Assembly (NCBI GenBank): GCA_013399855.1
Contig: VXAY01004101.1
Location: forward strand, 1-64,000
Reading direction: 5' to 3'
DNA from: Oxyruncus cristatus
Lineage: Eukaryota; Chordata; Aves; Passeriformes; Cotingidae
Length of the DNA: 64,000 nucleotides
Shown here: positions 51,690 through 61,560 of the stretch, piece by piece
How positions within the stretch are numbered: the first letter of the stretch is position 1
Layout: each line of letters opens with the position of its first letter
Program-made: the position numbers and the translations under genes
Notes under the pieces: model-generated
What the model was told of the DNA's origin: nothing
What the model saw: only the letters and a program-made list of their open reading frames with translations
Databases searched by the model: none

Positions 51690-53190
51690 AACACCCTGAA
51701 AAATGTGATGAGAAATGCCAAACTCAATATCCACCTTAAAACTGGTTAGGTTTTTTGCCCCCTCTTCTCCTACTGAGAAGCTGTTTGAGACCATTGCTCC
51801 TCTCACAGTGAGAGCCCTTCACCCTGTTTCATATCCAACTTATGCCCATCTGCTCTTAGCACAAGCACTGGCTATAAATGTGAATGATTCTTCTCCCCTG
51901 GTGCTAATTCTCCCTGTCTGCCTGCCTAAACCCCAAATGTATTTACAGAGAGGAATTAGATCCCATCTCACCAATCATTTTGCCAAGCTCAGCAAGACAT
52001 GCTCTCTATCTATTCCTCTGATTGTCTGGATGTCACTTCTCTGTACCTGTTCCAGGATGAGTTCAGGCTTGCTGAACACTGATAACCTGAATGATGGCCA
52101 AACATTTCAGCTGAATTTTAGCCAGTGTTTTGTATATATTTACTTTCTGTTCCTGAAAATACATGGCTTGCTACATGTAAGACTGCATTTATCTTTTTAA
52201 TAACCACATCCTGCACACGCTCTTCCTCTTCTGTTTTTCATAGTGGATAAATTGTAATTTACAGCAGAAATGTTATCAATCGCTCAGTACATGTCTCTGT
52301 ACTATATGCTGTTACATGTCTGTTATTACGGCAAAACAATCATATAATTTGTCCTGTAGAATTTCCTCTCCGTTGAAAATATCATCCAACTTTGCCATTA
52401 GCAAATTTTGTTACCTTACTTGTCATTTTTTTGCATCAAGCCAAGTAATGAAATTACTAAAACTGATTCCTCCAGTCCTGTAATTTTGCTCTAAGGCCCA
52501 TCAGCAGTTTTCACCCCCAATTCTCTTGCTTTGTCATTTTATAGTGTTTGTTAATTCTCGTCTTCTTGAGTTTAACTAATAATTATCTAGATAATACCAA
52601 ATCAAATGCTTTACCAAAGTCCAGGTTGATAAGATTTATATTTTTTCCTTTGTTCACATATGCCATTATCTTATCAAAGAAAGACACTGGGCTGGTCTAC
52701 ATATAATGTGCCTAGCCTACACTTTAACCCATTTTCTCCTTCCTTTCATGTCTTTTTTTACTCATGGCTAATATTTCCTCTAAATAAGCTTCAAGATTTC
52801 AGTGGTAGAGATTATTCAGTCTTCAGAAGTGAAAGGTAGAGAGCCCTCGAGTTTTGTGGCTGTGTCACACAGTAATTTCCATATCCATGCCCTCTAGCCC
52901 ATTAATCGTGCTGCCTCTGCTCTCTGTGGTTAGTTGCATTTTTTTCTTTCTGGAGTCTGAAGCAATATATTCCTTTAGCTTTTAGGTATCTGCTGTGCTG
53001 TTGTTGTGGGTAATACTTTCCTTTGTTTCCTTTGCAATCATGCAGCTAAAACCCTTATGTTTCTATTTTGCTTCCCTGTACAGGTCTGGGGTTTTTTTTG
53101 ATTTTGTTTTTGTTTTGATTTTGAGCTGTAATTTTAACTTTGGGTGTTTGAAGGACAGTTTTCTCAGTATATCACCCCCTTCTCCTTTTT
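51690..53190 (-). mobile_element. Long, ancient CR1 element in antisense
   Basis: Read on the plus strand this is the reverse complement of the old CR1 group of turtles, crocodilians and birds. Landmarks occur in order: AAACTCAATATCCACCTTAA, AAATGTATTTACAGAGAGGA, CTCTGTACCTGTTCCAGGAT, CAAATGCTTTACCAAAGTCC and CTTATCAAAGAAAGACACTG. The order over 1 kb is that of one insertion, broken by many small changes. The right border is uncertain. Confidence 0.7.
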
Positions 53191-56100
53191 TTCATTAGAC
53201 TTTCTGTATATTCCTGAGATGTCCTGCACTGTCTGCATCACAGTTCACACCCTGTGAAGTAAGATTCAAGGAGCCTGTTCTGTCTTGTGACAACTTGAAA
53301 GCAAAGCAGAGTAGGAATTTTGCGCTCCCTGGGTGGTGACCAGACAGAAACATTCCTCGGCATCTTAAGGAATGAAGGTTTCAGAGTTTAGGGGAAGAGG
53401 AGCTGAAAATTGAAGTTTTCTTATCTGTTTTTTTCCTGAACCTTGTGGTTTGATGTCAGCAGGACTCAAACATTTAATTTCCTCACCTGTGAAGCTATAG
53501 GTAAAGTTAAAGTTGAGGTAAGTCTGGAGTTTAGAACAAGAATTCCCAATTTCAGCCTGGGTGTGTGAGAGGATCTCACCTACTGTGAGTGTCCATGGAA
53601 ACTTTCCCCTGGTCAAGGTCTGCAGACCATAAAAACCCTACCACTTCAGCTCTGCCCAAACAGCAAGCACCACACCTGACCTTAACCTTACACTAGACAG
53701 CCTGATGGACTGCATTGGCATTAAAATTACTTGGATATCATGGGCCCCTACATTTTCCACTGGAAATTTTTTGCACATATGTTTTCCCTGAATTATATTC
53801 TAAATGGAAGATTTGTGTGGTTTTAAATGGAATTTGTATGCTTAATTAATTTTAATTATTGAGAGCAAATTATACCCATTTATACTGGGGTATCAAAAAA
53901 GCTCTTCCTGGATGTTAGGTACAAATAAATAATCTCAGTTTGTGTCCCTAGGAGCTGACAGCTTTACAGCTTCCACATGGACTTCTTGCAGTCTCCTTTT
54001 ACTGACTCATGGGATCTAGAAAACAAATCAAAAGAGAAGTTTTTACTCCACTTATTTCAGTAGTTGAATTTTCTGCTGCAGGTTCTGATCGGATTATATA
54101 GGAAGAACTTTTTTGTTTTCACACTTAAATTAGTTCTCCAACAAGGTACTTAGCAGAAAACAAGACTGGATTTTAGCCCTATAGAAATCTACGTAATTCC
54201 AAGTAATTTAAGGAATTCAAGCAGAACAGACTGAGAGGCTAATTGTAAACCATCCATACTCATTAGGACTTTCTGTGACCCAACAGAGAAGTTTTTCAAG
54301 AGAAGCAACAGGATTATAGCAGAACTGAAAAATGCATTTGCCAGAGAGAAACAGTACTGGTAACTTAGAGTTAATTTTCTATAAAATAGATATCAAACCC
54401 CAGGCAACTGACCTACAAAGACTTTCCACCCACTCTGTATGCAGCACAGACTGCAATGGGAAGGAATTATATAACTTGGAAATTTTGAAGTAAATCCAGA
54501 AGAGATCAGAGTGTGCAGGTACAAGTAGGGGATCTGGTAATGAGGGCATCTTGGTATCAGTATCCCTAAAGCAGAGCTTATGTGGAAACACAGCAGGCAA
54601 ACTATGGACTATGTAGGTTTGCCCACAAAAATTACCAAGTGCTCTGGCTTGATTTCCAAACTGAACTTGTTAACATGATACACCTGGAAATGGCATTTGT
54701 GACTGAGATAACAAGCATCTAAACATGATGATGGAGATCTACAGCAGATGGAGAGATAATCATGTTGCCATAGAAACCATGCAGGAAAAGTGTGTAGGAG
54801 TAAAGTGTGGCACAGAAAAGCATCTGGGAGAAAGGGCTGGTGACTGAAGAACTAAACTCACTCAGCAGCTCTTAAGGTTAGATGACACATTATTAAGAAC
54901 ACACTAGTTTTTCAGGATATTGAGAATCATGGATGAAAGAAGTCCTAACAGTGAGCTGCAGAGTAGCTGAAGGCAGCAATGCCATGTTGTGCCATAGTGT
55001 AGGGCAGAAACAGTCTCTAGAGAAGGGCTGGAGATGGCCATGAGATGGATGAAAAAGCTGCGAAGCCTCTCAAACACAATCATAGCATGTGACACCTTGT
55101 TCCTGCTGAGCGCACCCAGGACCCAGGTAGTGGCAAGAATGTGCTTTCCTTGGACTCCTCTCCCAGCAGCAAGTCCATACGTGCTTGGGAGGTGACCCAG
55201 CCCAGCTCATTCAGTGCCTGCTCACTCTGCTCATGCAGAGAACCTGCTGCGTGGTCCCCCAGTGCTGCAGGGCTGAATCCTCTGTGATGGACTCACATGT
55301 GGCTAGGTTTTCTGAAGAATAAGTCAGGCCCTAAGCAGCCAAATGTGTGGTTTTGAATTCCAGAATTTCCCACACAAAGGGCTGGAGTAGGGTGTTATCT
55401 AGAGGAAGTTCCTGTTTCACTCTCTGTTGGGGTGAGTAACATGGTGGAAAAGATCCCCTTGAGCTCAGGGTGAGGAGTCCAGGTAAGGATCACCCCAGGT
55501 ATTTTGAGGCAAGGCAGAAGGAAAGCCCTTCCATGGTGCAGAAGGACCAGACAGAGGTGACGGGCTCCAGCCATCGCCCTTTGTGCTAGAACATCCTGCA
55601 CCTAGCCATGGTGGGCGGTGAGGAAATACCCTGAGTTCTGCCTGTGCACGAGTTGGAGAGAAAAGGGCAAGGAGGAATCCCTGTGTGACTTGAGCAAGCA
55701 AAGGATTGGCACTTGGGAAAGACTCAGGACACATATCCAGCTGTCAGCAGCAGCTCCAGCACACTGCCAGATTAACGCCATGCATGCTGGGAAGTGATGC
55801 AAGGCCAGGGAAAGAGGTTGAAACACAGGGTTCTTCCATGGTGTGGCTATGGAAACGTCTCAAACTCTGATTGCAACACAGTTATGTCCTGCTGGTGCTG
55901 GTGAGCTGCCTGTCCAGGACAAGCTTTAGTTTGTGTGGGGAGTTGGAAGGCCCTCCAAGATGGTGTAAGTGCTTTGAGAGTTCCAGGTGGTGGGGCTGGG
56001 CACTGGGCAGAGTCGTAGGCTGTCGAGGTCTAGGAGATAAAAGATGTGCTGATTGTAGTTTGGCAGGGTTGAGAGGGATGGGGTGCTGTGCTCCTCAGTC

Positions 56101-57240
56101 TTGTGTGATGACTCCAGAGCAGTGTTTCTTCTGATACTTTTGCAGGTCCACGGCTGTTGTGATGAGGATGACAGCTCTAGGTTGTGCCACACTGACCTCC
56201 AAACAAAAGCATTAAAGAAAAATTGCACAGGCAGCAAAACTCCAAAGAAGCCTCTCTGGAGGCAGATGCAAGGTCCTTCAGTCCCATTCTTCACTGAGTT
56301 CCCAGGTCCGGACACAGTGATGAAAGGGTGTCTCACAGGGCGGAAACTACTGGGATGACACTCCCAGCTTCCAGCCAGACCAAGCCCTTGCTGCTGCCCC
56401 AGTTTCCATTTCCATGTCTGGACTGTGTAGGATTGAGGCAATCCTGGACCCTAGAACATGACTCAATGCAAAGTCACACTGAGTGCAGCTCAAAATGGTG
56501 CCAAATGTGAGTGGGAAGGATGCAAATGGGTCATAGAAAGGGAAGGAAATTTTGTAGGCAATGTGAGCTGCTATGATGTGTAAGTTTGCTGCTTTCAGCT
56601 GTACCTGCATTACAGTAGTATTGACAGGAACTGATAGAGAAGAATAAGGAGATCAGGAGATGATTGACAATGATCGAAAAACCTAAACGAAAAAGGGTTT
56701 TGAATCATTAAAACTACAGAAGGGTTAATTAAAACCATTAAAAGCAAGCACCAGAAACCCGGTGTTTCATACACCCATCACATTACAGCAAATCCACAGA
56801 CCCAGGTACTCAGTGATATCTGTAAAGCTCCAAAATCAAAACATTCACACTGTAAAATACTCTGGCGGGTGAAACACTTTGTGTTACATTCACCTGACCT
56901 TATTGGTCATTTTCACCTACAGTCAGGAGAATATAGCCATTTGCTCATTGTGTTGAAGGAGAAAGGCTTCTTATTTTAACCAATTTCCTTTCTTGTTCTT
57001 GTGTCACGGCACCTACAGTTTTAGTAGGCAGGTATCTTTAATTATTGGCAAGAATAGGAAGTTCTTTCATGTTCATTACCCAGAAGAGACCAGAAAACAT
57101 CGTTTCCCAGACTATTAGCAGTATCAGTTAATAGTAGCATCAGAAGTACCGGTTGCCTTGAGAAAGAATCTACACCAATAACAACTGTCCGATCAAAAAA
57201 TGCAGATGAGAAAATTTGTTAGCAATGTTAGTTTTCTGTC
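53191..57240. other. Intergenic DNA, nothing recognised
   Basis: About 4 kb with no exon-like structure I can defend. A 171-codon minus-strand frame at 55926-56441 and its shadows on the plus strand match no family and have no clear splice sites or start context. Confidence 0.45.
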
Positions 57241-57343
57241 ATTCTCGCATCGCCCAGCACCTCCCCCAATTCAGCAACGATTATGAGAAGTTGCACTTCT
57301 CGTGCAGTAAAGGCAGGCTGCACTTCTGGCTTTCTTTTCCCAG

Positions 57344-57549
57344 GTTCGATGCAATTCCTCCGCAAGCCTGTAGAGGACGTAGCTCCCTTAGCAGACAGGA
57401 ACAGCAATAGTGATATCTTCTGTTGCCCAGATACCACAGTGGAATTTAATGGATTTAAAACTGTTAAACTTGGTCTCATCCGAAGATACTTACTAGGTCA
57501 GGAAAAAATCCTGGCCGATCAACAAGGGAGTGGTAGAAAACTTGTATAA
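57344..57549 (+). other. Unrecognised exon-like open frame
   Basis: A strong-looking acceptor (TTTCTTTTCCCAG, ending at 57343) is followed by an open frame starting SMQFLRKPVEDVAPLADR and running to a stop at 57547-57549. I do not recognise the protein, and no partner exon is visible nearby. It could be an exon of a non-coding RNA, a rapidly evolving gene, or chance. Confidence 0.2.
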
Positions 57550-57689
57550 TTATTTTTTAAAATATTACACTTTTTTTTTCCTTTTTTTTTCCGGACACAG
57601 TGATGAGAAATACGCTGACATCCAGAGCTTTACTCTTTGAACATGGATAGACCTTGCTGCTCTGAAGAAACGACACTGACCTGAAGAAA

Positions 57690-57965
57690 TGCTAGGCATA
57701 TTAAATGGCTTTAGACTGAAAGAGAGTAGGTTTAGATTAGATATTAGAAAGAAATTCTTTACTGTGAGGGTGGTAAGGCACTGGCACATGTTGCCCTGCG
57801 AAGTTGTAGACACCCCACCCCTGGAAGTGCTCAAGGCCAGGTTGGATGGAGCTCTGAGAAACCTGGTCTAGTGCAAGGTGTCACAGCCTCTGGCAGGGGT
57901 TACAGTGAGATTATCTTTAGGGTCCTTTCCAATACAAGCCATTCTATGATTCTATAATTCTATGT
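57690..57965 (+). mobile_element. CR1 retrotransposon, 3' end
   Basis: The text TTAGATATTAGAAAGAAATT, GAAGTGCTCAAGGCCAGGTT, GGATGGAGCTCTGAGAAACC, CTGGTCTAGTGCAAGGTGTC and the end ATTCTATGATTCTATAATTC is a classic CR1 3' terminus, complete with its short terminal repeats. It is 5' truncated. Confidence 0.95.
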
Positions 57966-58259
57966 ATAGCCAGAGTATAAACTTTGAAAGAAATCAACAG
58001 GAGTTGTTTTGGGTTTGATCAGATCCTGATCAGTTTCCTGAAATTAACAAAATGATGAATGAACGAATGAAAATTTGGCCAATTTGTTTTAACCTGAGTT
58101 ATAAAATACAACCTACTTCAGCTTGTAGCCATAATCAGGCTTACCATGATTTTATGTGACAAATGTTGGTAAATGTATGTTATCCTATTCACACGTTTCT
58201 CCTCCAGAACTGCAGCTCTTCCTCATTTCTTCCTCCAGACCAGGAATTCCCAGCCAGTG

Positions 58260-58434
58260 TCAAGGCTTTGGCAGGCTGCAGGCAGGGCACAGCTGCAGGA
58301 CCCCGATGATCACCCTCTGCTGCACTTGCAAGAGCCAGGGTGGGATCCGGGTCATTTTGAACCACAAAATCATAACCAGGAAAATGAAGAGAGCAGTGAA
58401 CTGAACACAAGCTATAATTAGTAGCACCCACAAA
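58260..58434 (-). other. Unrecognised exon-like frame with a membrane-helix pattern
   Basis: On the minus strand an acceptor-like CTTTTCTCTTTAG ends at 58435 and opens a frame with the hydrophobic stretch LLIIACVQFTALFIFLVMIL, then WFKMTRIPPWLLQ, ending at a stop at 58260-58262. The pattern of a membrane helix followed by a basic segment is protein-like, but I cannot name a family and see no neighbouring exon. Part of the local GC rise may simply reflect an old repeat. Confidence 0.22.
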
Positions 58435-60165
58435 CTAAAGAGAAAAGGCAGCTTGAAGTGTGTAAACACGATTGAGCGGTCAGCCTTCCTGTGCTGTTCA
58501 GCACTTCGTCAATGCCATCTTACGAGAGCCTCTGGTACTGCACATGCAGCACCTTTTTTTAAGAGAAAAAAAAAATGAATGCAAGGAGGAAGAAAAGCTG
58601 AGTTCACTACCCAGTTCTCAGGGGCTGCAGAAACAGGTGCTAAGGATTGCTGGCCTTGTCTGGGGTGTTGGAGACGTTCTGGGTAACAGAACATCCTACT
58701 GACTACCTGTGAGGGTTACGAAGGTCCAGCATGGGTGAAGCTATGTCTCTGCTGGGACCAGTTGTCCTCAAGCAGTGGGGAAATAAAGCACACAAGTGGA
58801 ATTCTTGCCTGAGTTCCTTTTGCTTCAAATTTTTGCCAGGAAAATTTCAGTGGGAAATTTCAGGGGTATTGGCATGCATTATGATACTATGTGATTATAT
58901 TATATTTTCAATAGAAATGTGAAGTGATTGGCAGAGCAGGAACTAACATGTTAGGAGGGGAAGAAGAGTGTAGTTCTGGCCAAAATTTTCTCGGATAAAC
59001 AACGTTACTCTGCTGACTTGTTCACTTGCAAGTCCACAGGAGAAAAATGCAACTGAGAAAGCCTTTTTTTTTTTTTTTTCCTGCAAAGACAAGCGTGCTT
59101 CTAAAAAGGCAGAAGTGGTGGATTTTATGTCTATGCAGTGGTAATATCTTATATCCCTGTAAGAGAATTCTAGGTGCCACAGGCACCTGCTATCTGATAG
59201 CGGAATTTATGTGCTTGGCAGGGAGGGATGGATACGTGCTAATTTAGAGCCAGATTAAAGCTTGTAAATATATTTTAAACACATGATGCTCATATGGTGC
59301 TGTTGCCATTTGGTGGCCAAAGGTGAAGATATTTTGAATGTCACTGGGAAAGTGCTCGTAGGAGATGGGAAGGTGAGGGCAGCTTTCATGGGGTAAAGAG
59401 CTGCTACCAGGGTAGATGCTGTACGTAAATAAACTATTTATATGAAATATACTCTCCTTTACATTTTTGCTTCTATGTATGATTCTCACACAGGGAATTT
59501 TTAGCATCTTTTGTGTCATGGTTGTTTACAGTACTATAGGTGTATAGTAAGAGCTGGAGAGCGGAGGAGGGAGTTTGGATGAGACATGGAGCAGAACCAC
59601 CACCTCAGTAACCCCACTTGTGCCTGATTCTGCCTTCCTCTTCTTCCTATGCAGATTGGTTAAAGCCAGAATGAGGATTCTCTGCCTCTGATTTTAAGAA
59701 ATAATGCAGCTGAAATCATGCATTTTGGTTTGTCCAAAAGCCATGCCTGGCCTGAAAGATTACACACAACCAGACCAATCTCTCCCAGTTAGCTCTGCTG
59801 TCATTCCAAGAAGGAAAAATGCAGTAACTGGGATGAAAAATAGGAGGGAAAAAGGGGGTGCCTCTCAAGGCCATGCAATGGCATTGCTTGGTGCATGAGG
59901 TGCTGGCTTTGACCCCGCTTTATGGGGCTCTTTGACAACAGCTACGAGATCCCAGCTGGCACATCCCCACTGTATACAACCCAGCTCAGGTCCCTCACTC
60001 CTCTCAGTCTGCTCTCATTTTGGGAGGAGAATTCCTGTAGCCCTGATGTGGGAAAATGACTGGAGGCAAGAGTACAGTGGGAATACTGTTACAGAAATTA
60101 TAGGGGGAAATTTGTTTGCTACTCCCTGGATGGAATGTGGTCAGCATACCTGGCCACCCACAACA
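58435..60165. other. Intergenic DNA, nothing recognised
   Basis: No gene or repeat could be identified. A poly-T run at about 59066-59080 and several frames below 95 codons have no supporting context. Confidence 0.45.
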
Positions 60166-60169
60166 CAAT

Positions 60170-60881
60170 GTTAGGTGGACTAAACAGAGGGTGGTACAAA
60201 GGGGAGACACGTCATCTAGGCTCTGTCAAAACCCCTGCAGAGAAGGGAACTTGGTGGTACTTTCTAGCTTATGAGCCACACAGAAGCTGAAAAACAAGTG
60301 AGATAATGGAAGATGTCCTGCTGTTGAATCAGCAAACATGGCAAAATTAATCTCCTTGGAGAGACACACGTCCTCATCCCACGGTTATCTCAGGACTAGC
60401 CTGAGACACCTGCCTCCAAGGTGCAACCAGCCCTCACTAAAATGTATGACTAAAGTCACTCAGGCTACACTTGAATGTAAAGAAGCAGTATAAAAGTTAT
60501 GTAAGTTATGAATATGAGAATATAAAAGCATATACAAGTTAAAAATGGGGAGAATCATAGAATATGCCAAGTTAGAAGTTAGAGAAGACTCCATCAATAA
60601 CTTCTGGGACCAGCGGATGGGCTGAACCTCTGTTCTCTCCATAGGGACACTTGTTGGGGTAAGAAGCATACTCTGTGTGCACTGCACGATTATCTCGAGC
60701 TAACTTTTGTTAGGGATTAGAGCTTGTTAGGATGTTCCTTTGAATTAGCGTACTGCTTTGAATGTGTTTTTGCGGTGAGATACCATCACCGGCAACCCCC
60801 GAACCTTAATCTGTCACAACGTTATTAATAAAGGCTGTCATTCCGTAACCCGTGCATGTGAGCCGTTCAAGGGCGCTGACA
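60170..60881 (+). mobile_element. Possible solo LTR of an endogenous retrovirus
   Basis: The segment has TATAAAAG at about 60489, a polyadenylation signal AATAAAGG at about 60826, and a possible terminus GCTGACA at 60881, about 50 bases beyond. That order (promoter, signal, short U5, CA end) is what an LTR shows. The left border (TGTTAGG at about 60168) is a guess, and I could not confirm a target-site duplication. No viral coding sequence is present. A CR1-like tail at about 60551-60600 (AGAATCATAGAATATGCCAA, antisense) complicates the picture. Confidence 0.35.
60551..60600 (-). mobile_element. Degraded CR1 3' tail, antisense
   Basis: AGAATCATAGAATATGCCAA with the following AGTTAGAAGTTAGAGAAGAC resembles the reverse complement of a CR1 3' end ('ATCATAGAATATCCTGAGTT' in the consensus I recall). 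It is only about 50 bases long and imperfect. Confidence 0.5.
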
Positions 60882-60971
60882 GCCTAACCACACTGGAAGG
60901 TTTGAGGAACTCCCCCCTTTTCCCCCGACGCCCGACTCTGCAGCACTAGCCCAGGTTTGCCCGCACTAAAG

Positions 60972-61016
60972 ATGGCGGCGGCGCTGACCCGGAAGGGGCG
61001 GTCGGGGCCGGGCCGG
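60972..61016 (+). CDS. Putative first coding exon of an unidentified gene
   Basis: ATG in a favourable context opens MAAALTRKGRSGPGR, ending exactly at a donor G|GTGAGG (61017) after 15 whole codons. A basic, alanine-led start in a CpG island is typical of a vertebrate first exon, but fifteen residues are not enough to name a protein. No downstream exon could be found before the window's end. It may instead be 5' UTR. Confidence 0.4.
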
Positions 61017-61088
61017 GTGAGGGAGCGGGAGGGCGGGATCGTCCATCCCGGCGCGGCTGTGCGGGAGCCCGGCCAGCCCAGCCCAGCC

Positions 61089-61379
61089 NNNNNNNNNNNN
61101 NNNNNNNNNNNNNNNNNNNNNNNNNNNNNNNNNNNNNNNNNNNNNNNNNNNNNNNNNNNNNNNNNNNNNNNNNNNNNNNNNNNNNNNNNNNNNNNNNNNN
61201 NNNNNNNNNNNNNNNNNNNNNNNNNNNNNNNNNNNNNNNNNNNNNNNNNNNNNNNNNNNNNNNNNNNNNNNNNNNNNNNNNNNNNNNNNNNNNNNNNNNN
61301 NNNNNNNNNNNNNNNNNNNNNNNNNNNNNNNNNNNNNNNNNNNNNNNNNNNNNNNNNNNNNNNNNNNNNNNNNNNNNNN
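61089..61379. other. Assembly gap (291 N)
   Basis: Undetermined bases in the middle of the CpG island, 72 bases after the presumed first donor site. Open frames spanning it are artefacts. Confidence 0.98.
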
Positions 61380-61560
61380 CCGGCGGGTGCGGTGCGGGGA
61401 CACTCGGGCACCCCGTGTCCCTGTGTCCACCGTCCCAGTGGAGCCCGCGGGCGGCTCCCGCTCTCCTGTGTCACCTCAAAGCTGCCGGGGGATGATGTGC
61501 CTGTGTTCTCTCTTCTCAGATCCTCTTTTCCCCTTCGCAAAGCGCGGTTTAAAGTTGTTG

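Larger units (their letters stand above)
60885..61560 (+). promoter_or_regulatory. CpG-island promoter of an unidentified gene
   Basis: GC content rises abruptly after 60900 and stays high on both sides of a 291-base gap. A start codon in strong context (AAAGATGGCGGCG) lies at 60972. The island could also drive a minus-strand transcript, for which I see no exon. Confidence 0.65.
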
